This document shows positions 25,669-34,171 of a stretch of 64,000 nt of DNA, one piece after another (the stretch's first letter is position 1; every line of letters starts with the position of its first letter). The stretch is from positions 1 to 64,000 of the forward strand of contig NZ_JADYVD010000023.1 in NCBI RefSeq assembly GCF_020193575.1, written 5' to 3'. Under the pieces are notes generated by a model. It worked only from the letters and a program-made list of their open reading frames with translations. It ran no database searches and was not told the origin of the DNA. The DNA comes from Ensifer sp. IC4062 (GTDB lineage Bacteria; Pseudomonadota; Alphaproteobacteria; Rhizobiales; Rhizobiaceae). The translations under genes were made by a program, and so were the position numbers.

Positions 25669-26925
25669 ATGACAAGAAGAGCGCTCATCATGGTTGAAGG
25701 CCATAGGGATTATGGTCAGCTATGCGTCCAAGCGGCCCAGCGCCTTGGTCTACATCTAATTACCCTGTCGGCCGATCCAACTTGCTACGACTATCTTGCG
25801 GCGGAAGGGATTGAGGCAATCCGTGTCGATACAGGCAATTTCGATGCGCTGATTCACGAATGTTCTCGGCTGCGCGCGACCTATGACATTGCTGGCATTA
25901 CGGGTGTTAAGGATGCGGTCTATGGGACAGTTGGCAAGCTCTGCCGCTACTTCGATTTACCGGGGCCGAATCCCATAGCGATTGAACGATGCTGCGACAA
26001 ATTCACTCAACGTCAGCTCCTCTCGGACGCCGGCGCTCCAATACCTGCTTATCGCGTGGCAGCGGATGCGACGGAGGTAGAAAGCTGTGCGACGGAGATC
26101 TGCCTGCCGGTGATTCTGAAGCCCGCCCTAGGCAGCGGTAGCATTGGTGTCCGATTGTGCCGCAATCTCGACGAGGTAGCCGAACATACGACCTATCTGT
26201 TGGGCGAGAAGCACATATGGCGGTCTTCGCCGAGAATCCTGGTCGAAGAATTCGCGCAAGGCCCGCACTATATCGCTTATACAATGGGAACTGAGGTCGT
26301 TGGGATTGCCGCCTCTGAGTTCGGCCCACCACCACATTTCGTCTATCGTGAATCCACCTTTCCGGCCCCGCTGACTGATGACGAGCAAGAGCGTATCGCC
26401 GATATTTCGCTGAGCTGTTTGCGAGCTCTCGGGCTTGGCTGGGGGCCAGCGTGCATTGAATTCCGGTGGACGAAACGGGGCCCAATCGTCATTGAAGTCA
26501 ATCCGCGTCTTCCCGGCGGGTGTCAAATGGTTCAGCTTGCTTACGGTGTCGATCTCATCACCGAGCACATTAAGCTTGTCATCGGCGACAAATGCGATTT
26601 GCGCAGAAGCCATTCGGATTTTGTGATCTGGCGGTCTCTACTTCCTGATCGCGATGGCATTCTAAATTGGATCGATGGCGATAATCGCGCGGCTTCCGAA
26701 CCAGGTGTCGCCATGGTCAAATTGCACGTTAAGCCCAAGACGCGGATCGTCAGGAAAGGCGATTTTCGAGACTCTATGGGAGAGGTCATCGCGGTTTCAC
26801 CCAGCCGTGCTCGGACCGAGGCAATCCTTCAGCGTGCCGTCGACCTAATCGCTTGGTCGATCACGCCATTTTCGACACTTGGCGAACAGGAACAATCTAC
26901 GGACAGTTACCTCTCGGACCGATGA
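25669..26925 (+). CDS. ATP-grasp amino-acid (dipeptide) ligase
   Basis: 418 residues. A pre-ATP-grasp domain (ALIMVEGHRDYGQLCVQAA) is followed by the central ATP-grasp fold: LPVILKPALGSGSIGVRLC for the ATP lysine and loop, ILVEEFAQGPHYIAYTMG, and PACIEFRW with VIEVNPRLPGG as Mg ligands. The C-terminal domain resembles that of L-amino-acid ligases. These enzymes activate a carboxylate as acyl phosphate and join it to an amine. ACGGAGG precedes the ATG. As the last gene of locus B it could join an (epimerised, methylated or opine-type) amino acid to a partner (inference). Confidence 0.87.
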   Translation: MTRRALIMVEGHRDYGQLCVQAAQRLGLHLITLSADPTCYDYLAAEGIEAIRVDTGNFDALIHECSRLRATYDIAGITGVKDAVYGTVGKLCRYFDLPGPNPIAIERCCDKFTQRQLLSDAGAPIPAYRVAADATEVESCATEICLPVILKPALGSGSIGVRLCRNLDEVAEHTTYLLGEKHIWRSSPRILVEEFAQGPHYIAYTMGTEVVGIAASEFGPPPHFVYRESTFPAPLTDDEQERIADISLSCLRALGLGWGPACIEFRWTKRGPIVIEVNPRLPGGCQMVQLAYGVDLITEHIKLVIGDKCDLRRSHSDFVIWRSLLPDRDGILNWIDGDNRAASEPGVAMVKLHVKPKTRIVRKGDFRDSMGEVIAVSPSRARTEAILQRAVDLIAWSITPFSTLGEQEQSTDSYLSDR

Positions 26926-27644
26926 AGAAAAGCGGGTTACGGAAGAGCAGATCATCGGAATGCCTCCGGTGAGGGCCGCACTTAACGAAGTGCCTCTGAT
27001 TTACGAGCGCCGGCCACCTGACTGCTTCCGTCGTGCAGATCCGCGCCAAGGCTGCATTGCGACTATGAATGCAGCCGATCATTCCGGCCGCATCAAAATG
27101 GGAAAGCGCCTGTCGCCGCCGGCCAATGACCGTGGCATCGTTGATGAAATTCGTGCGCTTGCCCGCTTGCGGCCGCGCGGCGTGTAGCCATTCTTCTCGC
27201 GGTTGGTCCTGACTTTCGGCGACGGCAGGTTGATCCTGCCATACCCCGACGCGCATGCGCGCGATCAAGATTCTCTGTTACAGATAGCCCTCAGGGGTGC
27301 CGGCGAAAGCCGGGGATCTGTGCGAGCTCATTCGCTGACTGCTCGCGCCAAAACCGCCTGTGAGTTCCAAAAAGTGCAGTCTCGGCAGTGAGCAGTGAAG
27401 CTGGGTGAGTGAGTGAACGAATGGCTCTGGAAAACAGGTACTTGGTGGATGTCATCGCCAAACAGCCCGTTGCGCTTCCAAAAAAAGGCCGTTTGTTGCT
27501 TTCTGAACGATCAGAACTCATCGCAACAGTCTCATCCAGCAGAAAAATCGAGAGCGCTTCACCGACGAAAAAGCAACACTTCACAAATGACCGTCCAGTT
27601 CCATAAGCTATCTTATGCGACATGTTATAACATAACGGGTCAAG
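26926..27644. other. intergenic region, no supported gene
   Basis: About 720 bases between the ligase gene and the IS30 element. Open frames on both strands have ordinary-looking but unrecognisable translations and no good ribosome-binding sites. Likely degenerate sequence next to the insertion. Confidence 0.4.
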
Positions 27645-27699
27645 GATGAAGTGCGACTTGCGATAGATACCAATGGGTTATCACTGGCAAGGAATGCTC

Positions 27700-28238
27700 A
27701 TGAGACGCACCTACTCCCAGATCGATATGGATGAACGGCGCAGGATCGGGCGCTGGCGAGCGGCCGGCCTGAGCGCCACGGTTATCGCCGAGAAACTCGG
27801 CCGGCATCGTTCGACGATTTTCCGCGAGCTCAAGCGGAATGCTTTTGAGGATCCGCAGATACCGGATCTGAGCGGCTACTATTGCGTCACCGCCAATGAG
27901 ATGGCACGTGAGCGCCGAGCCAAGTTGCGCAAGCTCGCCCGGTTCTCCCATGTGCGCCAATCGGTCATCGAGCGGATCATGCATGGCTGGTCGCCACAGC
28001 AGATCGCCGGCCGCATGCGGCTGGAGCGCCATCCGATTTGCGTCAGTTACGAGACGATCTACAAGTTCGCCCATTCCGCAGACGGCCAGGCCATCAAGCT
28101 GTGGCGGCACCTGCCGGAGCGTCGTGCGAGGCGCAGACCGCGGCATGCCCGACGGCGCCACGGTCGCCGCTTCAGCCCCGGACTCAACATTCTTCATCGT
28201 CCTGACACTGTGGCCGAACGCAAGCAGTTCGGCCATTG
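27700..28238 (+). pseudogene. IS30 transposase, 5' half
   Basis: About 180 codons with the N-terminal HTH domain typical of IS30 (YSQIDMDERRRIGRWRAAGL, VIAEKLGRHRSTIFRELKRN) and GWSPQQIAGRM with YETIYKFAHS. Reading ends at RPDTVAERKQFGH, where the IS110-type element begins. The next codons (WECDLIQFRKK) resume at 29602, so the original gene was continuous before the insertion. Confidence 0.85.
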
Positions 28239-29601
28239 ATGGTGTGGATACCCCTCCTCGGCGGCAGCGCGATATATCATGCTGCCTAGGTTCACCGTTT
28301 ATATTGGAGGTATTCATGGAGAGCGCCGCTGTAATCGGGATAGACTTGGCTAAATCCGTGTTCCAACTGCATGGTGCAGACGCTACCGGCAGACCGCTGT
28401 TCCGGAAGAAGCTAACGCGAGGTCAGCTGCGCACCTTTCTTGCGAGCCATCCGCCAACGATCGTGGCGATGGAGGCCTGTGCTTCATCACATTATTGGGG
28501 GCGAGAGATCGGTGCTATGGGCCACGAGGTTCGACTTATCCCGCCGATCTACGTGAAGCCGTTTGTCAAAAGGCATAAGAACGACGCGGCCGATGCTGAG
28601 GCAATCAGCGAGGCTGCGGTCCGACCAACCATGCGCTTCGTGCAGGTGAAAACCGCTGAGCAGCAATCGCGGGCCATGGTGTTTAAGACCCGCGATCTCC
28701 TGGTCCGCCAGCGCAACCAAATCGTCAATGCATTGCGCGGCCACCTCATGGAATATGGGATCGCCATCCCGGCCGGTCTCACTTTTGTACGGAAACTGGA
28801 GCGTGAGATCGAAGACCCCGATACGGCGCTGCCTTTGCTGGTCGTTGAACTCGCACGTCTTCACCTTGACCAGCTTCGAGGTTGTAACGAAAAGATTGCT
28901 GCTGTCGAGCGGCAGATGAAAGAAGAGGCCAAGCGTGATCCCGAAGCGATCCGTCTGCAGACCGCGCCTGGAATTGCCCTGTCAGTGCGATGGCAATCAA
29001 GGCTTTCGGCCCGGACATGAACAGCTTCCAACGCGGGCGCGACTTCGCAGCGTGGCTCGGGCTGGTGCCGTTACAAAAGTCGACCGGCGGTCGTCAGAAA
29101 CTAGGACGCACATCGAAAATGGGACAGCGCGACATCAGACGGCTTCTGATCATTGGAGCCATGACGCGCATCCGCTGGGCGTTGAAAAACGGGGCGCCGA
29201 GTGGATCCTGGCTCAAACAGATGCTGGAACGCAAACCGCGCCTGTTGGTTGCGATCGCGCTTGCGAACAAAACGGCGCGCGCGATCTGGGCGATGATGAC
29301 AAGAGATGAGGAATATCGGGATGTGCCTGTTTCGGCGTAACGCCGAAACTAAGCATTACCGATGATGTGAGGAGGACTTCGGAAAGTAAGGACAACGGAT
29401 CGACAAGATCGAGGTCAGGAAAACCAGGCACTCCCAGAGGGCTTCGCGCCCGCGACATTGATATGGACCCGACCTTCGCATCGCCATACCGGCCCCGCGG
29501 CAAATTGAAGGCCGCTTCAATAGAGGCCTGACACATGACCGCACCCGATCTCACGTTCAAACTATCCGAAAAGCCCTTGCATCGCCCGGGGTATCCACAC
29601 A
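28239..29601 (+). mobile_element. IS110/IS1111-type element inserted in IS30
   Basis: The boundaries come from where the IS30 reading frame stops and resumes. Subterminal inverted repeats TGTGGATACCCC (left, near 28243) and GGGGTATCCACA (right, near 29588) are consistent with IS1111-like elements, which insert without long target duplications. It carries one transposase gene with a frameshift and about 260 bases of noncoding right end. Confidence 0.75.
28316..29340 (+). pseudogene. IS110-family transposase, frameshifted
   Basis: The N-terminal DEDD domain is clear (VIGIDLAKSVFQLHGAD, MEACASSHYWGREI, KRHKNDAADAEAI). The C-terminal Transposase_20 domain (AMAIKAFGPDMNSFQRGRDF, WLGLVPLQKSTGGRQKLG, GQRDIRRLLIIGAM) is in another frame. 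One G appears to be missing near 28975 (ATTGCCCT for ATTGGCCCT), splitting the gene into two ORFs. TTGGAGG precedes the ATG. Unless this is a sequencing error, the element cannot move by itself. Confidence 0.85.
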
Positions 29602-30075
29602 TGGGAGTGCGATCTCATTCAGTTTCGCAAGAAGTTCGGCAAGGCCAACGTGACCTCACTGGTCGAGCGGGTCAGCCGCTTTGCGGTCTTCCTGCGCAAC
29701 AACGACCGGCAATCGAAGCCGATCATGGACGGGCTGATTGAGGTGCTCCAACCCCTGCCCCACGCTGCTCGACGCTCCATCACCTTCGACCGCGGTACCG
29801 AGTTCAGCGAATGGCCCTATCTGCAGGCTGGCATCGGAACGCAGACGTGGTTCTGTGACCCGCAGTCGCCCTGGCAGAAAGGCACGGTCGAGAACACCAA
29901 TGGCCGGGTTCGAAAATGGCTTTCGAGAGAGGTGGATCCCCTGTCGATTACCGACGGCGAGCTGAAGGACATCTGCGATCGGCTCAACTCGACACCGCGG
30001 AAGTGCCTCGGCTACCGAACGCCCGCGGAAGTCTTCCGTAAGAAACTGCTCGCGCAAATGCGAGGTGTCGGCTAG
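29602..30075 (+). pseudogene. IS30 transposase, 3' half
   Basis: The catalytic rve core of IS30: CDLIQFRKKFGKANV, TFDRGTEFSEWPYLQ and SPWQKGTVENTNGRVRKWL carry the DDE Asp and Glu, followed by the tail STPRKCLGYRTPAEVF. It continues the frame interrupted at 28238. Confidence 0.85.
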
Positions 30076-30226
30076 CGTCGCACGCGCAAGTCGCAGTTCG
30101 GCATGAACTTACAAACTCAGACAGCTGGCGTGTTCGACGCAATATTCGACACGGGCCACCGCCGCCGACACAATCGACAGCAGTGTGGTCTCAGCACGTT
30201 ATTTTGTAATCGGGTTAAAGGGAGAC

Positions 30227-30700
30227 TCAGGAAACCGATGTGCTTGGCCGATCGCGAGGGGCTTCCAAGACGGAATTCATTTCGTTGGCGTTCAGGGTGC
30301 CACGTGTCGCGATCAGGTAAGCCGCCATATAGGCCAGCTTCAGCCTCGATTCCCGATCGCCCCGCGGCCTGTAATTGACGATCGCCAGCCGGCCGGCTTC
30401 TTCATCCCGCGCAACGCCTAGAAGTCCGTTTGCGTAGGCTACGTTCGTAACCTCGGTGGCTGCCCTGCGTTCATCCCACGCACGAACGGCATCCGCGGTC
30501 GCCCGTAGCGCAGCGATATGCTGATCCATCAAGTCGCAAAGGGAAACCGCAGTTTCCGCCCCACCCTCTCCTTTTTGTCCCGCCTTACGCTCCGGCGCTG
30601 ACGCACTCAAAGCCGTGCTCGGGCGTGGAGAAATGGACCCGGTACCACGGGACGAACGCGAACTGGATGACGACAACAATAGCATGGTGGAATGCCTCAC
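30227..30700 (-). CDS. hypothetical protein (up to 157 aa)
   Basis: The C-terminal 100 residues look protein-like and helical (LMDQHIAALRATADAVRAWD, ANGLLGVARDEEAGRLAIV, LAYMAAYLIATRGTLNA). The N-terminal Ser-rich part is low-complexity and may be untranslated, so a start at an internal Met near 30532 is possible. There are no recognised domains. It is divergent from the RcgA-like gene. Confidence 0.4.
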   Translation of the reverse strand: MRHSTMLLLSSSSSRSSRGTGSISPRPSTALSASAPERKAGQKGEGGAETAVSLCDLMDQHIAALRATADAVRAWDERRAATEVTNVAYANGLLGVARDEEAGRLAIVNYRPRGDRESRLKLAYMAAYLIATRGTLNANEMNSVLEAPRDRPSTSVS

Positions 30701-30792
30701 CGATCAAGTTGCATTGCGGGCGTTAAGACCATTGATTGAGGCTGAAGGCACGATAGGATACGAAACGAAACGAAACTTGGGCCTTTAAGCCA

Positions 30793-32403
30793 TTGGAAAA
30801 GAACGGAAAGATTTTTGTCGCTCCGCCCAAGGACGGGAGCGATTTCAAGGAACTGTTCAAGCAGTTGGCCGCTGCGGGAGCAGGCCGGCCATTAGGCAGT
30901 GACGGGTTTCCGCAAGGCCCATGGACGCCGGAGCTTTTGGCAGAGGCGATTTCACAGATCGACTCCAACCGGATCGGGGTCGATTTGCGGACGGTGCAGC
31001 TCTGGTTTCAAGAGAACGAGAAGGGGATTAGCCCGTCCAACATTCGTTGGCTGGCGCGGATCTTTGGGTGCGACGATCCGGAAGCGACCAGCGAATGGCA
31101 GATGGAGCTCAGCGCGGCGCAATCACGGCTAACCGCCAAGAGGCGAGATTCGAAGAAGGCGGGTAGCAGCACGGCGCTGCGGGTTCCAGATATGCCGCCG
31201 CCTGTGACGGTCGATGATCAGACGCAGCCTGCGGGCGATCTGCCACAAGGCATTGATGCCACTCGGCGAAGACAGGGTTTCAGCTTGGCGAGAATATCGG
31301 AGGCGCTTTTTAGCCATGGATCTCCCTTGAATCTACCGGCGTCGATATTCGCGGGTGCCTCCGCCCTTGGTTTTTTGTCGTATATCGTGGGGATCCACAG
31401 CGCCACCCACAGCCGGGCGGATGGTGTCGTTAAGCAGGTCGGTTTTCTATGGGCACCGAACTGGACGTTCCTCTTCATGGTGCTCTTGCCGCTATTTTTC
31501 GCGTTCGTGATAGAGCTGCTGGTCTTCTGGAAACATGACGCGCGCTTCAGGCTGGTAGCGCAAGGCGATCGGTTGGAAAGCGACGATGCCTGGACGCGCA
31601 ACGTTCAAGCTTATTCGTACACATACTGGGCGGTTTTCTTGATCTGCGTCTTGTTCGCGGGTCTTTTTCAGTGGATCGGCGTGTGCTTGATCCCGTTGAT
31701 CAACGGCGGTGGCAACTATGCGGTAGATTGGGGCAAGTTAGCCATTGTGCACCCCGAAGTCATATCAGTGCCGATGACCATTGTGTTCACAGGTCTCGCA
31801 TATCTCTACATGTGCCTCTGCTTTTATCTTTTTTTCGCGGGCCTCATTCTGCTTCATACGATCGTCCATGATCTTTGGAGAATTGAAGAGGCGTCAACGA
31901 TTCGACCGGTGGAACATCGGCGCCAGGGCGGTGAAATCGGCCTTAGGGTGATGCGGGGAATTTTCCGGTGTACCGTCCTGGGTGTTCTGGTCGCCATATG
32001 CATGAAGGTCCAAAGCTCTTACCTGAGCTCGAACGGAGGAGATATCGTGACCTGGATAGCCTACGATATGTCTTCGGTCCTGTATGAGCGCCACAACGGC
32101 GGCAATAGCTTCAGCTATAGAATGCCAACGCATTACAGCAGCCTCCTAGTCGCCATTTCGACCTGTATCGTTTTTCTGTACGGTTCCATCCGATTGGGTG
32201 CCGGAAGGCGGTTTCGCGTGCCTCTATGGAGGATGTCTGCAGTCGTAGGGTTGCTCTTTGCCAGCTACTTGTCGATCGATGCCTTTGAGGGCTTTTCGAT
32301 CCTCGTCGGCGTTGGAGTGCTGCTCGCGACATACGGCCTCTTTGATCCAGAGTTTGGGCGATGGCGAGCAAGCGAGTTAGGAAGCAACCAGAGTGTATCA
32401 TAA
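30793..32403 (+). CDS. RcgA-like membrane protein with HTH-like N-terminus
   Basis: 536 residues from a TTG start. Residues 1-110 are soluble and resemble a DNA-binding or Cro-like domain (ELLAEAISQIDSNRIGVDLR, SPSNIRWLARIFGCDDPE). Residues 175-525 contain about eight membrane helices. I recall an RcgA-type putative transporter of this size encoded next to RcgR on rhizobial symbiotic plasmids, and the next gene fits RcgR. The CGAAACGAAACGAAAC run just upstream is a simple repeat. Function unverified; possibly sensing or transport linked to conjugation control. Confidence 0.6.
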   Translation: MEKNGKIFVAPPKDGSDFKELFKQLAAAGAGRPLGSDGFPQGPWTPELLAEAISQIDSNRIGVDLRTVQLWFQENEKGISPSNIRWLARIFGCDDPEATSEWQMELSAAQSRLTAKRRDSKKAGSSTALRVPDMPPPVTVDDQTQPAGDLPQGIDATRRRQGFSLARISEALFSHGSPLNLPASIFAGASALGFLSYIVGIHSATHSRADGVVKQVGFLWAPNWTFLFMVLLPLFFAFVIELLVFWKHDARFRLVAQGDRLESDDAWTRNVQAYSYTYWAVFLICVLFAGLFQWIGVCLIPLINGGGNYAVDWGKLAIVHPEVISVPMTIVFTGLAYLYMCLCFYLFFAGLILLHTIVHDLWRIEEASTIRPVEHRRQGGEIGLRVMRGIFRCTVLGVLVAICMKVQSSYLSSNGGDIVTWIAYDMSSVLYERHNGGNSFSYRMPTHYSSLLVAISTCIVFLYGSIRLGAGRRFRVPLWRMSAVVGLLFASYLSIDAFEGFSILVGVGVLLATYGLFDPEFGRWRASELGSNQSVS

Positions 32404-33418
32404 TTGGCTTGATCGTTGGGACGAGCGGCGGGCGCGGCGCGGTGAGGAAGCGAAGAAAGTAACGGATTTCATCCTCGACGCCGGACGGGCCTTCCCGGGC
32501 GAGAAGAGGATAGAAACTATCGACGAGTTTTGTGTCCTTGCGGACCAGGCCCTGTCTGATTCAAGCTTTTACGATGAGCCGAGCGGGAGCGGTCAGGGCT
32601 TTGAAAGGCACGATGAGTGGCTCAGATTTCCATCGGACATTTCAACTGACGTCGAAAAGAACAACGTCGTTTGGGTAAAAATCACCGCGAGCGGCTCGCT
32701 CGAGCAGGCATTGGTGATTTTTCATCACTGGAATGCCAGCGCCCGAAATCGTCAGATTGCCAAGTTTTTCTCGCGGCGTGGGATCACGGTTGTCGAGATT
32801 GCTATGCCTTATCACTTCGAGCGCAGCCGTCCCGGATCGCTGTACGCCGATTATATGCTTAGTTCGAATCTCGGCCGAACGATCCAGTCTGTAAGGCAGG
32901 CCGTATGGGACGGGCGAAAGCTCATCCGCTGGCTGAAGAGCGAAGGCTATCGAGAGGTCTCGGTCCTCGGCATGAGCCTTGGCGCATGGGTTGCGGGATT
33001 GATCGCTGCGCATGATCCAGCTGTATCGAGGGCCTCGTTATTTTTGCCGGCGGGCAGTCTCGCAGACATGGTTTGGACGGGGCGCGCGACCCGATCGATA
33101 CGTGATAGCCTTGAGCCTGCAATTGAGCTCACCGATCTCCGAAGGGCATGGGGTCCGCTCAACTTGGAGAATTACGCGCATAATCTGGCACGGTCCGATC
33201 TCGAACTTCACGTCGTGTTGGCTACGAGGGACAAGGTGGTGTTGCCCGACCTATCGAGACGCCTCGTTCAGAAGCTGAAGGACGCCGGAGTCAGGCCGAA
33301 TGTTTTGAAACTGAACTGCGGTCACTATTCGCTCGCCATGCCGCCTTACATTTTACTGGCGGGTTTGAGCTTGAAGCGGTTTCTATCGGGTGCGGACAAA
33401 TCGGCCCGGCGAATATGA
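32393..33418 (+). CDS. RcgR-like alpha/beta hydrolase
   Basis: 341 residues from a GTG overlapping the end of the membrane-protein gene. An alpha/beta hydrolase core follows a 90-residue cap: oxyanion region VIFHHWNASARN, nucleophile elbow VLGMSLGAWVAGL, acid region VVLATRDKVVLP and catalytic His LNCGHYSLAM. RcgR-type proteins have been proposed to be quorum-lactone hydrolases. I cannot confirm the substrate. Coupled expression with the membrane protein suggests they act together. Confidence 0.65.
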   Translation: MYHNWLDRWDERRARRGEEAKKVTDFILDAGRAFPGEKRIETIDEFCVLADQALSDSSFYDEPSGSGQGFERHDEWLRFPSDISTDVEKNNVVWVKITASGSLEQALVIFHHWNASARNRQIAKFFSRRGITVVEIAMPYHFERSRPGSLYADYMLSSNLGRTIQSVRQAVWDGRKLIRWLKSEGYREVSVLGMSLGAWVAGLIAAHDPAVSRASLFLPAGSLADMVWTGRATRSIRDSLEPAIELTDLRRAWGPLNLENYAHNLARSDLELHVVLATRDKVVLPDLSRRLVQKLKDAGVRPNVLKLNCGHYSLAMPPYILLAGLSLKRFLSGADKSARRI

Positions 33419-33460
33419 AGTTGGCGCTGGACAAAGCTGCTTTGGACATGCCGGCCAAGG

Positions 33461-33560
33461 CAGTATCAGACCAGCACTCTTACCGCCATCGTCAACGGCC
33501 ACAAACAAAGCCGGATCGATCAGCTCCCGTGGAACTTCACCCAACTGGCTGACATAAATG
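33461..33560 (+). pseudogene. IS66 tnpC C-terminal remnant
   Basis: The frame reads LTAIVNGHKQSRIDQLPWNF, resembling the conserved last residues of IS66 transposases (usually ending in a LLPWNW-type motif), with one Leu missing. It is a short relic marking the left edge of the low-GC biosynthetic cluster. The remaining bases to 33954 hold no gene I can support. Confidence 0.45.
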
Positions 33561-33954
33561 AGCCATCTTGCTCGCACGTTGTCGAAGGAGTTCAAAGCCT
33601 TCTCTCGAAACCACCTCGAGACGGATCGACGGGGCAAAGACCTTCCGGCGGAATGAAAGACAATACGCTCCCGCCTGGGGTAGTGCGATCTGAGAGGCAG
33701 GCGGCAAGCCGGCCGGGTCGAAATTTAATGTGACCTCACCATTGAGACCAAAAAACCTGGAGGCGAGGCTCGCATTTCAGGATCGCCGTGACCGGGCCTA
33801 GCAGCCAAATAAAACGAGAAATCTACAGCTTCCGCCAAGGATCAATAGCCCGATTCCGGGACGGCACGCGAGGGGGGCCATAGACAATTCTGAGGCACCT
33901 GTTAGCATCCATGATATTCACAATCGCTGCCAAGCAAAAGGGGGAAGAACGCAC

Positions 33955-34164
33955 ATGACGCGTTATAGGATAGGTGGCATTTCCCGAGCTCATATCGAAA
34001 GCATGGAGACCGGGATCGTGATTGAGAAAGAAATCACGGCAGCTGAGGAACGGAAATTTTCGGGCGATGGACCAGAGCTGACCGCAGAATGCACTGACGA
34101 AGGAATCTTAAAGATAATAAAGGGGGCTGGTGCGACCGTGCGAGCTTGTATGAGGTCCATCTGA
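33955..34164 (+). CDS. small protein of 69 aa, possible precursor peptide
   Basis: Begins MTRYRIGGISRAHIES, has an acidic helical middle (GIVIEKEITAAEERKF) and ends GAGATVRACMRSI. GGGGAAG precedes the ATG. It lies 8 bases before an NTP_transf_5 gene, and an HPr-kinase-like gene follows in the cluster. These families accompany lasso-type and other RiPP precursors, and also capsule/EPS clusters. No leader motif of a known RiPP class is visible, and there is no dedicated cyclase or protease pair. It may instead be a small partner protein of the nucleotidyltransferase. Confidence 0.55.
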   Translation: MTRYRIGGISRAHIESMETGIVIEKEITAAEERKFSGDGPELTAECTDEGILKIIKGAGATVRACMRSI

Positions 34165-34171
34165 CGTCGGT

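Larger units (their letters stand above)
27645..30102 (+). mobile_element. IS30-family element interrupted by an IS110-type insertion
   Basis: Both ends carry a matching inverted repeat: GCGACTTGCG at 27653-27662, and its complement CGCAAGTCGC at 30085-30094. The match extends outward as G..GAA.T to about 18 bases. Between the ends lie the two halves of an IS30-type transposase (27700-28238 and 29602-30075), separated by an inserted IS110-like element. No flanking target duplication was established. Confidence 0.75.

Noticed and set aside
26897-27268. Minus-strand ORF of 123 codons after the ATP-grasp gene
   Set aside because: No recognised motif or ribosome-binding site, and coding sense is no better than in the overlapping frames.
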